From: Xenoacremonium recifei
Lineage: Eukaryota; Ascomycota; Sordariomycetes; Hypocreales; Nectriaceae
Length of the DNA stretch: 64,000 nt
Direction: 5' to 3'
Assembly: GCA_012184525.1 (NCBI GenBank)
Contig: WOFQ01000005.1
Location: 558,001-622,000, forward strand
Part shown: in pieces, positions 34,243 through 45,777 of the stretch
How positions within the stretch are numbered: the first letter of the stretch is position 1
Layout of the letters: each line of letters begins with the position of its first letter
The notes under the pieces: model-generated
Told to the model about the DNA's origin: nothing
Databases searched by the model: none
What the model saw: the letters and a program-made list of their open reading frames with translations, nothing else
Translations under genes and position numbers: made by a program

Positions 34243-36713
34243 ATGTCGTCAAAGAAACGAAGAATCGAAAGCGTTGAGACGCCTAAGTGTAAGCCACCAT
34301 GCTACGTGTTTGCACTTGCAACACATTCCAAAGAATTATCTACTCTTGATCACTGACAACATGAATAGCTGCTGTGAGCGCTATCAGTGCTCTAGCCGCT
34401 CGTCGCAAAGGAGCAGCAGCAAGTGCAGCTAGCTCTGTGACCAATACACCTGAGGTCGAAGACAAACCAGTGGCAAGCAACGTCAACTACTTTAGCCCGT
34501 TGCAAAAGTACAGCGGCCAAGATGCGTCTCCAAAGTCTCCTGGGAAAAGACTGTCGAAATCATCTCGAACGACTCGCAGCCTGGATGCTCCCGCAACTTT
34601 GCTTAGAGGGACAGGTTCTCCGAGGTATGAGTCGCCTCTGGACTGCTTCCATGAATCGAGCTCACGCGCCTATCAGCGAACAAAAGGCAGACCCTATATT
34701 GAGTTCATCTGCTGCAACCCGAGTCACCCAATACTCGTCCTTCAGACTCTCGAAGAGTAACCATCGGGTCAAATCAGGCGGAGTGCTCGAGCTTCGTCTA
34801 GCAGAGGGTGAGGTATGGCGTATGCGACTCTCCTTTGACCCCAAATGATGCTAATACTCACCGCCTTAGCGCTTCCTTGTTTTGGGTAGTTTCGGTCTCC
34901 GGATTCTGCATGGCGAGGTTACTATTGCTGGTGCTTCCTTAAAGCCCTCGGAAACTTTGCATTGGGTTCATGCGCCTCATTGCCACGCAGTTCCGGTGCT
35001 GCGAACCGCCGAGAACACTGGCCTAGAGCTTCATCCGGACCCAAGCTCTTGGGAACTGCGTCAGCTAGGACGAATTTCTCCTCTATTCAGAAAAATATGG
35101 AATGAGATCCCAGAAGGTGGCAGTAAGAGCCGTAGAAGCAACCGGGACAAGACTTTTCAGATAGTAAGTTTCAAGGAGCGCATTATTTTTTGACAGCGCT
35201 GATCAATCTATAGTTATGCACATCGGACGATGCTCCTAAGCGTTGTATCATCCAGAGCCTTGTTTCTCCTCCAGAATGGAACAAGAAACTTGCCACTCTT
35301 GCGTCTGTTGCTCAAAATAATACCGCTTTCACAACTGTGGTCTGTGGCCCTAAGTCGGCCGGCAAGTCCACATTCTCAAAACTGCTCACAAATCGGCTTC
35401 TCACTGATCAAGGGCGAGGCGGAGACCACGGCGGCGGCGTCGTGATTCTCGATCTCGATCCGGGGCAACCAGAATATGCTCCATCTGGAACAGTTTCACT
35501 AGTCCATGTTACGCAGCCAAACTTGGGGCCACCATTTGCGCATCCGGGAGGTGAAGCTGCTGGCAATACCATAATACGGTGCCATGCCTTGGCGTCTGTA
35601 ACCCCGGCGTCAGACCCGGACCTCTATCTGCGGGCTGCAATTGACCTTTATGAATCGTATCGAAAATCACTGGCAGACTTGCCACTAATCGTCAATACTC
35701 CGGGTTGGATTCTTGGAACGGGCCTGGATTTACTGTCCGAAATTGTCGAAAAACTTCGTCCGGAAGAGGTCATCTACATGTCCGAGGAGGGGCCTGCAGA
35801 AACAGTCGATGTCCTCAAAGCAGTGACCAAGACAGTGTTTACAGAGCTGCCGTCGCAACAATCCGAGTTCACATCAAGGACTGCTGCACATCTTAGGGGA
35901 ATGCAGACCTTGTCCTATTTCCACCTGGCGCCTAGAAAGATCAAGTCGACAGATCCTCCGAAGGGAGTTTCTACCTTGAGATGGAATTCGGCCTCTCTCT
36001 CGACCAAGTCGCCATTGCTCATTCGATATGCGGGTCGCAAACCAGGCATTCTGGGAATAATGTCCTATGACTATCAATCGCCGCCCGAGCTTCTGTCCGA
36101 AACCATCAATGGCCTGGTTGTTGGGATCGTCGAAATTGAAGATGCTCGAGCATTGATGGGCTTATGGGACCCAGCTTCGCACAGAGCCTTCGACACAGAG
36201 AAGCCCAAAGAACCCGAAACAGAAGGGGGCTCGGTATTATTGGACCTAATTTCACGAACTTCAGACGATGTCCCATTCATAACAAACCTGGTTGATGCTG
36301 CTCTGGATCCGAAATTCTCTAACCTCATCGGCCTTGCTTTGATACGGGGCATCGACAAAACAGCCAAACAGCTCCAGGTCCTCACACCTGTTTCTCAGGA
36401 AACAATCCAAGCCGTCAGAATGAAAGGACGTGACATTGTACTGGTCCATGGCAAGTTTGATGTCCCAGCTTGGGCTTACACCGAAGACTTGTACGGCCGT
36501 GCAGGAGATGCCGAGGAAAGCGACATTGGCGTTGAGATTATGGAAGAAGACACCAGCGAAGACGATTCCGCCGTGGAACCCGAGCACACAGACGCGGTCA
36601 AGGATGTCGAGGCAATTCCGTGGGTTGAGGTCCTCAGAGGGAACCAGAAGAGACCCGTTGGGTCAAGAGTTTGGAGGGTGAGAAGAGATTTAGGGCGAAA
36701 TACAGGCGACTAA
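34243..36713 (+). CDS. GRC3: Polynucleotide 5'-hydroxyl kinase GRC3
   Basis: Five exons, 34243-34288, 34369-34624, 34677-34812, 34870-35163 and 35214-36713, give 743 aa. Seen: a Lys/Arg-rich N terminus (MSSKKRRIE, then SALAARRKG), a beta-rich N-terminal domain (LELRLAEGE, FLVLGSFGLRILHGEV), Walker A GPKSAGKST (289-297), Walker B-like VVILDLDPGQPEY, and a lid/substrate part (LPLIVNTPGWILGTGLDLL). A long C-terminal domain has an acidic insert (EIMEEDTSEDDSAVEPE). Known: Grc3/NOL9 kinases phosphorylate the 5'-OH of the pre-rRNA ITS2 cleavage product and act with Las1; in yeast Grc3 is also linked to Pol I termination. The site is nucleolar. The third exon boundary rests on a 52-nt intron ending CTATCAG, the only one that keeps the frame. 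Confidence 0.92.
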
Positions 36714-39700
36714 TGACAGCGGGCAACTCTATGCGCGTTGCTCAACGACTCGAAGCGACAGATCTATGCAAGAGACATCGCCATCATCATCAAGTTGTTC
36801 GACAAATGTCTTAATAAATGACGCGATCTCATTCGCTAATGCATAAGCACCTAATTTTATTCAAGAGCGGTGACAACAGTGATCATTGGCAAAGCCAATC
36901 CTGGCTGAGGCCTCGGCCATTTTGCTGACCCGAAGAGAGGTTGAGTCTGTCCACTGGGCACGTGGCGAGCATGCATTCTAGCAACTCATGTCTTCTCTGT
37001 TTCCAATGATTCTTACTATCTTCCAAGCACGATCACCAAAGTAGAGACTAGTATGATGTCGTCGGGCACAAACTTCTTAAGGTCGAAGAGGCGAATTGTC
37101 ATTTTGACTGCTTTTCACTCCAGGACAGACGTCCGCATTGAGTTGGCTTTACGGAGAAGAAGGATCATAGGGTAGCATTGGTGGCAGCACTAACCACGTC
37201 AAGGTACAGGGTTTGAGGACCAACCCCTTACCTTGGGGCAAGCTGTGGCGGTCTCTCCCAGCTGAAAACGAAATCATTTGGGGAGACACAAGTGTGACAA
37301 GGCAACCAAGCCCGTGGTTGGTGAGACGTTGGCGAGACTAGACATGCAAGAATGGCGTGGTTTTGGCCGTACACTGACGGTGGCAGACAGTCACAGGAAA
37401 CGGCAGAAGAAGAGACTCTTCGGAGGACATGCTCAGTGCAACAAAGTGGGATTGAGCCATCTTAGTACGGCCAACGTGCTCGAATCGAGAAGACCCTCTG
37501 GGTGATTTCGAGGCATCAAGCTCAGCAACTGGACCAGGGTTCCTTAAGGATCGCCGATCGAGGCCCAGCTCTGTGATATATCACAAAACTCTTGCGGCAG
37601 TTGAACTGCAAATGGTCGCACCTTGGGTAAGCTCACGGGCTGCCATGGGCGTCAAGATTGGAGCTTGGACGGGAACTGGGCACAATATCTGACCACAATC
37701 ACGCCCCTGGACAGTTCGAGACCGAGAAACGGACGGTATGAGCACCTTGGACGACACGGGACGCGCCGTTACCTCGTTCCGGGTGCTGGAAGCAGTCAGA
37801 GCCGCAACAATAGTTCAACCCATGCATATGCACAGATGCATCTCGCCCCGCTCATGGCCTGACCCGATAATCTTCGGGCCTGCGAAGTGAGGGTTGTCGT
37901 GTTTGTTGGTACTAATAGAGGCCAAGGGCAGCGCGGTATGAGTTCTTTGACCTTGAGACGACAAATATCCAGTTCTTGAGAGAAGGACGGCTCCTACCCC
38001 TCCCGCAACGTGCTATACGTTGACGTAGGCAAACTCGACTTCTCGATCTCACTATTATGAGTTCGGCCAGGATCAGCAGTGCCTTCAGGTATGGCTACCA
38101 ACACCCGTGGCACTCCAACCAACGATGAACCACCTCTCATGCACCACGGCGGCGATGGCGTTTCTCATCTGCAGAAACTTGAATTAATGATGTAGGAACG
38201 GATACGAAGCGCGCACTCCTCCTCCATGTGGAAATTCGAAGAGGGGAAGCAGGGTCAGCACTTCATCTCAGCAGCGGCGTGAGTGCGCCAGCTTGACAGG
38301 GTTGTTGTCAGCACTGGCTCTCACCGGTCCCTCCTTTCCCCTCCTTTTAGCAGCATCCCGACCTTGAAGCCCGACCCAACGATGCACTTCTTCCTTGGCT
38401 AAGAAGCCTCGTGCAGCATTATGGCGGTTGCAAAACGGCATGGTGCATGAAGTACGGCGCAGCAGGACCAAGCCGGGGCAAACTGGGGGCGACCATCTCA
38501 CGGCCAAGAGGTACCACGATGCTAGGGCGACATCCAGTAAAGTTGAGCAGGGCTTCTGCCTTGACTTCTCGAGAGAGCGGACAAGAGGAGGGCATCAAAA
38601 CTTCATGGTTGGGAAGTGCGGCGTCGGAAGGATTATCAGCTGGCTTGTGAACGCCACCCTTCTTGAAGGTTGTCTCTCCCTCCTTCAGTCCGGAGGCGGG
38701 ATGGGCAGTGGCAGGCGAACAGCACAGTGTTGTGCGTGTATGTGGCCTCGGACTAGACTCCCCCAACCCAGGCGACGCCAGCGCTTCTCGCCAGCAATGT
38801 TTGCTCCGTTAGCTCACCGCGTCGGGCCCTAACGACGCCTCCGCGGTGAGCTGGCCGCTATGCAAGGAAGACGCTCATAGGACAAACTGCGATGCTGGTA
38901 CCGCAGCACGAGAGCACCCCCCACCGACCAGCGCCGAGTCCAGAAAACTTGGGCGGAGGAAAGACGACATGTCTGAAATCCGCAGACGGAGACCCTGCGG
39001 AATTGGAAACTTGTTGCTCGTGATTGGCAACGAAGATGGGCACTGTGACGGCTACGGCGGCTTGAAGAGACCAGGAGAAGGGACGAAGACCTCCACCCCG
39101 ACACCTTGCTTCACATTGCGAGGGGCATCAGACGAGAGAGAGACAGCCTAGTGGAGCTGTACAACCACCCGGCCGGCATGTACAGACACCGTCCTCGTAC
39201 TCGGTGTCTGTTCACGGGAGCTTGAAGGCAACGTCACGTTGCTTGGAGGCTGGGCGACCCTGACGGCGAGGCGGGCAGCGAAACCACGGACCGGGAAGCT
39301 GGAGGAGGGGAGGCAAACTGACTGACAGGCGGGCGAGTAAGCCATCCCGCCCTGCGCGGGATTGCTTGGGTGAGGCTGCTTCGCTGATCAGGGGAAGGCA
39401 AGCAAACCATTGCCACCCGCGGGGGGAGAGTGGCCTATGTTTGCTTTTTCCACGACCTATTGTGATGGGCTGGCCAAGTCCCTGTCAAAGAGGCAAGCAA
39501 GCAAGCTGCCGAGGAGATCTTTCGACCCCGGTACCTGTGGACGGACTTGAGCTGCATGCAGGACGGTTGGGACTCGAGAAGCAGCTGGGCGGGCCTTGGG
39601 ACGAGAAAGACAAACGGCGACGGACGATCTATGGATTGGGCTGGGACCGGAGCGTTGCAGCCATCGTGCCCCCATCATCCTGGCCTTTCTCAACCGGCAC

Positions 39701-40115
39701 AGTTCTCTGCAGCTCAAGCCAATCCGAATTCCACTAGGCCTGCAGCTTCATTTTCCATCAGCACCCGCCTCTCCGCCTCCTGGACTTCTGCTTAGGTTTG
39801 CCAGGGTTCAGCTGCAGGGTCCTGAGCGGGAGAAAATCGCTGCATGCCGTGTGGCACACTCTCTGGCTTATATCCGACAGGGCTGTCTGGCGCCTATTGT
39901 CCGTCCATTGTATAAGCACGCCTTCCTCCACACCGAACCTTCTGTCCATCAACCAACGGCGGCAGCTGAAGACCTGGACACACCAACAAAAGCTTTCTCC
40001 CACCCAGTCTTGTTTCTGGCTCTTTGTTGTTTTCTTCCCCGTGCGAACTTCCTTGGCCTGTCTATTGTCTTCTCTGGCCGTTGTTCTCGACAAAGCAGTC
40101 AACGACAGAGACACT
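36714..40115. other. 3.4-kb intergenic stretch, GRC3 to Zn2Cys6 regulator
   Basis: No gene is supported. The left end is the GRC3 3' UTR, and about 39700-40115 is a C/T-rich promoter and leader of the regulator gene. The frames present are short, overlap on both strands and lack domain signatures. Confidence 0.55.
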
Positions 40116-42570
40116 ATGCCTAGCCCAGGCGAGCCGCCCGTCTCAGACGGTGCCAGAGATCAGCGAGATCCAGCTTTTGCCCGTTCCGCCTGCACCGAAT
40201 GTGCGCGCCGCAAGCAGAAGGTAAAATGAACGGCTCCTCCGCCATCCCCGAGCAACCATCACATTTGGGTGGAAACCCAAGAGTCAACCCGGCTAATGCT
40301 GTGTTCAGTGCAATCGCGAATGGCCTTGCAATCAGTGCCAGAAACGCAAGGTGCCGGATCAGTGTCGCTTCAACAACGCTACCAACTTCTCCGCCCCGGG
40401 CCAGGACAACGCCAAAAAGCGCCGTCACGAGACTGATGCTGGTAGCGGTTCCGGAGGCTCAGATGAAGATGCAGACAGCGATGGCATCGATGCCCTTGGC
40501 TACATGCCTTCCCATGTTCTCTACAACATGACCGCGCCTGACGAGGTGGGATACGTCCGTTTTCTTCTCCCGACCCTGCAGGTATTGACGCAAGGCTCGA
40601 TAGATCATCAAATCATCGTCTAGGGAGTACCTTCGAGATGTCAGATCGTGCGCATATCTGGAACGGGCTCTTCAGATTATCCCTCCACGACCTTACACAG
40701 GTAAGAAGCCGCACGGTATCGACTCTTGTACGATCTTGACTAACAACGAGACAAGACACCTTAGTCCAGAATTTCCTCAGCAACGTCAACTTCCATTACT
40801 ACATCGTCTACCCGCCGTCGTTCTTGGAGCAGTATCAGACATGGTGGACCGATAGAGCAGCCAACAAGCCCCTCTGCGTGCAGTGGACATGTCTGCTGCT
40901 TATGGTTTGCGCCTGCGCCTCGCAGTACACCGATTCGGAACTACAGCGGAAGCTCGAGATCGACCTTGGCGATTCAATCCAGCGACTCACGGAGCAGTAC
41001 CACGAGGCAGCTCGCGAGCTGAGCAGCTCTATCCCCATCGGCTACAGCCATCTCATCAACGTCCAGCAGCTGCTGCACTCGTGCTACTGGTTCAAGTCTG
41101 AAGCTCGCTTCGTCGAGTGCTGGCACGTGCTCAACTCGGCGATCCGAGAGGCTCAAGAATTGGGTTCGTTCATTCAGATTGAGTCTACCATGATGGCTCG
41201 CTAATGGTATCGTTGAAATAGGCATGCACAAAGAGTCTGAAGATGACCCTATCCCGGAGTTTGAGCTCGAAATCAGGAGGCGTGTCTGGTGCGTGATGGA
41301 CACGTGGGACTGGTAAGTCAACCCCGTTAGGCCAGGGAGATCCCAGAACTGATCCATATCCAGGCAAATTTCGGCTCTTCTGGGACGACCTATGATCATT
41401 GACCGCGCAGACTGCAACGTTGGCCTCCCGAATCTTCTCCTGGAGGGAACCGAGCACTCTCCCCTCACACATATGAAACTGCAGTCTAGTCTTATTCGAA
41501 CCCTCTTTGGCAGATTTGGACTGACCAAAAACGTTGTCGACCCAGCGGATGTCCAGGAGTACCAGGGCATCATCGAAAAATGGATCTCCAACTTTCCGCC
41601 TCCTTTCCAAGTTCACAACCCAGACAGGACTTTGGATATATCATGCCCTTGGATTGTCCTCCACAGACACTACATCCGTACAATGGCCTTCTCGATGCTC
41701 TTGGACCCCATCCGTGCCTTTCTTGCTCGATCCTTCAACATCGACTCGACGCCGGCCGAGCTGCAAATTCGCAAGGATGGAATTAACTATTGCCTGGAGC
41801 TGATGGTGTCTCTGCACGGGTTCTTTGATCACGTCTATCCTCGTGACTCCAAGTTCCACTTCGTGCTGTTCTGTATCTTTGACACCTCGACGGTCCTCTG
41901 CTCTGCCGTGTTGCACGATGAGCACCACACATTGCCTCGGCGGGATGATGTATTCAAGGCGATCGACGATGCACATGCAATGCTTCAGCGGCTCAACACG
42001 GTGACAAAATCTGCCCGGACTTCCTATGGCATTTTGTCCCGTATTGTGCAACGACTTCCTCGGACTGTCTTCTTCGCAAAGACGCCGGACGGCAACTCCC
42101 CAAAGCGTCCGAAAGTCACCGAGGTGGCCATCACACCCGAGGAATTCTATCAAGAGCTACCGCCGCGAACCATGACACCTCCTGATGCCATTCTTCCGAC
42201 GGACCCATCCTCAAACGGAAGCGGCCCCATCTCCATGATGGGAGCTGCCATGGCTCCTCTGCCGAACCCGTATGCAAATCTACATCCGCCTTTGCTGCCG
42301 GTCTTTGCTGTCGCACAGGATCAGTTTATTACCCCGGATTCAGACCCTATGCCGAACGAACTGCCACAGGAACTCGTGAATCTATCTGGCGGCACAGTCC
42401 TGGAGCAGCCCGTGGACGCAGTGTTCGATCCTACATCTGCGCAGACTTTTGACCAGGTCAACTTCGAAAATATCACAGATGCTGATCTGGGAGATCTGGC
42501 AAGTCTTTGGAACTACCAGAGCCTCGATTTCAGTTTCATCTCGTCGCCACCGCCACCACCTACCGACTAG
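40116..42570 (+). CDS. Zn2Cys6 transcription factor with fungal-specific regulatory domain
   Basis: Six exons, 40116-40220, 40309-40581, 40628-40700, 40756-41163, 41222-41312 and 41364-42570, give 718 aa. Splicing at 40220/40309 completes the zinc cluster: C26-x2-C29-x6-C36-x5-C42-x2-C45-x8-C54. A Ser/Asp/Glu linker follows, then a fungal-specific regulatory domain (from YIVYPPSFLEQYQTWW and HLINVQQLLHSCYWFKSEAR to RRRVWCVMDTWDW and SALLGRPMIIDRADC), and a Pro-rich tail ending with an acidic patch and PPPPPTD. The intron 40582-40627 (46 nt, acceptor GGGAG) is the least certain junction. Known: such proteins bind CGG-containing sites in promoters. The target is unknown. It converges with the TRI12-like transporter gene. 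Confidence 0.85.
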
Positions 42571-43122
42571 GTTGTGCAGTATCCTTTTTTCCTTCTTTTT
42601 GATTTTTTGACAAATCGCCTGCGGCAATGGATGTAATCTTATTAGAGATGAGCGACGATTTTGCGTCGCATCTTGCTGGGTTAAAAAGGCGAGAATGGGA
42701 ATATTGGGTTATGTCGGAGTTTTGAAGTTTTTTGAATGGCTCAATAAGAGCTATAAAATGGACTTTTAAGTCCAGCTATTCACTCCCTTGAACCGTCCAC
42801 CAGTTTTTGCTGGACGGTTGCAAATAGGAAAATGATGGATTACTTGAGACGAGGAGATGAACTCCGAAAACAGCCCAGATGCGTCTTTTAGGACTGCAGG
42901 GCATTATGGAAGCGAAGAATGTTGCCCAGGTTGGGTATCTGGATGTAAAGGAATGACGAAACCAGAATGATAACCTTTGTTTTTGATTTATATCTTCGAT
43001 CTCACCTTTGATTCTTTACGTGTTTCAAGACATCAATGACAATCTATTATCGAAGGAGAAAGGCAAATTCAGACAACACCAAACAAATATTCAATTTCAA
43101 TTTGAAGCTATCAACTGAAGAC
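42571..43122. other. Convergent 3' region with two small hairpins
   Basis: About 550 bp lie between two converging stops. It holds a TATAAAA-like stretch and two adjacent inverted repeats (annotated separately). Otherwise nothing is seen. Confidence 0.55.
42760..42819. repeat. Two adjacent hairpins in the 3' flank of the Zn2Cys6 gene
   Basis: GGACTT/AAGTCC form a perfect short palindrome at 42760-42773. AACCGTCCA (42791-42799) pairs with TGGACGGTT (42811-42819) around a T-rich loop. The site is about 190-250 nt after the stop codon, so it may fall in the 3' UTR. Confidence 0.6.
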
Positions 43123-45176
43123 TTAGACAATCTTCTCCGTCGGCTCATCATCAGTCTTCTTCCCCTTGACACCCTGGAGCTTGCGAGCAACATCATTGGT
43201 GAGGAACTGGTCCATGTTACTGACAAACCAGGAGGCAAAGAACGAGGTCAGGCCAAAAGCAAGACTGACGAGGAACATAGTATGGTAGCTCTGGGACGTC
43301 GCGACTTTGACAGCGTGCGCAATAGCAGCTTCAATAGCAGGCGTCATGCCTGGCACCTTAGCAAGCAGACCAGGAGTAGCTGATTCTGCCGCCGCAATAG
43401 CCTGGGGCACATCCGAGGCATCCAAACCAGCCGCAATGGCCGCTTTAGACACCTGCGCCGGGATATTTTTCAAGTTGCGGTTCGTCAGCACGGTCGAGAA
43501 GATGGCCGTGGCGATTGTGCCGCTGACGCTGCGGCAGCTGGACTGGAAGCCGGACGCGAGGCCAATGTCGCCGGGCTTGACGGTGAAAGGCACCATGACG
43601 ATGGCTAGCAACTCGACATAGCCAACAGACAGGCCGGCAATGGTGCAGAAGGCAATGGCTCGGCCGCTGTCGTTGAGGCCGACGGATGCGAGGGCCGCGA
43701 CAAAGGTGCAGATGCCGGCGGCGCCCGCCCGGAGTTGCCAGTGGGCTTTAAGGGCTTTGCCGAAGGGGCGGAGAGTGATGCCGGCGCAGATCTGGCCGAC
43801 AGCTACGGATCCGCCGAGGGCGCACTGCGATGGTGGTTAGTTGGTGTTGGTTCAGGAGGTTGAGGGGAGGGGAACTCACCGAGTACCAGCCGATGGTGAT
43901 GACATTGGTCGTGAACAGACTTTCAACCAGGTCAGGCCAAAGCACGTTCATGCTATTGTATATCATAGTTGCAACAGATCCAGTGGCGGCGAGGGCGATG
44001 AAGTCCCTGTTGAAGATCTTGGTCGGGATGAGGGGATGGCCGTTCTTGAAGGGGAACCAGATTTCTACGAAGAGTTAGTGACTAGCACAGCGTTCATCAT
44101 ATTGATAAGACTCACCCCAAGCAGCAAATACACCGAGCGTCGCGAATCCGCCAACCAGCAATCCGATAGTCGTCGCAGAATCCCAAGCATACAGCTTTCC
44201 ACCCCAAGAGATGCCCAAAAGCAGCATAATCAGCCCGCAACAGTACAGCACCAGGCCAAGGTAATCAAGGCGACGCAGCTCACGACGCATGCTCTGCCCC
44301 TGGTGCAGTAGGCTATAGTCTGGTGGGTGGTAAAAGAAAAAGAAGAGGATGATAGATACGCCGCAGGTGATGAGGTTGAGCCAGTAGCACCAGCGCCAGC
44401 CAAGAGCCGTGCCGGTGACGAAGCCGCGTGCCATGAGCGGGCCGAAGCAGGCGAAGGGGAAGGAGAAGATGAATTGGATCGAGGAGATGTAGCCACGGTG
44501 CTTGTTGGGGACGAGCTAGAATGTTGTTAGAGGATGAAGAGGACTGGATGAGAGGGTGGCTTACTTCTTGGAGGACGAAGGAGAAGGTGAGCTGCACAGC
44601 GCCACTGACACCTGTGATAGTTAGAACGGTGTTGTCTGATAGGGTGGTTCTGTAGACTTACCAATGAAGGCGGTGCTTCCCATTAGAGTGTTGACATCCT
44701 GAGCCAGCGCTCCAATGATTGATCCAATTGCACCAAGAGCTTGGCCTCCGATGAGGAACCATCGTCTGCCGAATATATCGCCTAGTCGTCCAACCAAGAT
44801 AATCGCAACGCCCTGGCCGAGCGTCTTGGTGATGGGTACGAGAATGATATTGGTGCTAGGTCCAATATCTGCGTTGATGATAGACAAGATGTTGATCTGC
44901 GCCACATCAGCAACCACTACCAACCCTCTCGCAGTCTCATGGGTTTCTTACCGGCAGCACATAGCCAACGTAGAGCGAAATATTCATCAATGTCACGCCA
45001 ATCAGCGTCCCGATGAAGTGCGCGCTGCGAAAGTACCCCGGCGGCAGATTCCCCGTGCCAATGGCCTCGGGCGCAATCTCATCCTCCGAGTAGTCAGGCT
45101 GCGGCATGCCCTCCGCGTGTTCCACCTTGACAGCCATGCTAGGATCGTGCTTCTCCTGGTCGACGAGAGACGCCAT
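43123..45176 (-). CDS. MFS transporter, TRI12/siderophore-pump type
   Basis: Six exons, 45176-44952, 44896-44662, 44611-44565, 44515-44116, 44064-43880 and 43824-43123, give 597 aa. The third exon is only 47 nt. Seen: a hydrophilic N terminus of about 50 residues, then 12-14 hydrophobic helices. The MFS loop 2-3 signature is VGRLGDIFGRRW. Further TRI12-like blocks are FSFPFACFGPLMARGF, GWRWCYWLNLITCGVS and SGFQSSCRSVSGTIATAIFS. The tail is short and charged (KGKKTDDEPTEKIV). Known: the TRI12 family (PF06609) covers trichothecene efflux pumps and siderophore-type proton antiporters of the plasma membrane. The substrate cannot be told. It is divergent, with a 601-bp gap, from a second MFS gene. 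Confidence 0.88.
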
Positions 45177-45777
45177 GGCGGGCGATACACACTGCAGTAT
45201 TTATGGCAATAAGGCGAGTCCCGCTGTGGGTTTGCTTTGGCGGGCTGCTATCGCGACGCCTGCGGAGCGGTTATATAGGTCATCGAGGGGGATGATGGCG
45301 TGCTGCTCGGAAGCAAAGATCACGAAGGCCCAGGCCCAGGCCCCCAGCGATGATTCACCGTGGAGGGCACGTTGCGCGGTGAGGATGTCGACTCCCGTGC
45401 AGGGCTGGGATTGCGATTCTCCGCATTCCGGGATGGCAAGGGTCGAAACGCGGGGGAGGCGAGGATGCAGTGTCAGTCTAGCGCGAGGTGAGGTCGAGTA
45501 GGGCCGCACTAGGACGACATTGCAGCTGTAGCGTGGTGGGAGCGAGGAGGATAGGGGCAGAGAGTGCCGCAAGGGGAAGGGAGCGGCATGGAGGATTGAG
45601 GGAGGGGATGGTGATGAGGAGTGTTGGCGTGGGAGGCGGCGAGGACGGAGTTGAAGAGGAGAGGGCATCTCGGGAATATCTCGCAAGTCCCAAAGTTGCC
45701 CGTCCAGATGGTCTTTGTATCCTGTCCATTCTCTACGAAACTCCCGTCTATCCTTCTGCAACCCGTCCGTCCTCAAA
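45177..45777. promoter_or_regulatory. Shared promoter of two divergent MFS transporters
   Basis: 601 bp separate the ATGs of the two transporter genes. The sequence is GA/CT-rich (about 45520-45660). No gene lies in it. Joint control is possible but unproven. Confidence 0.4.
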
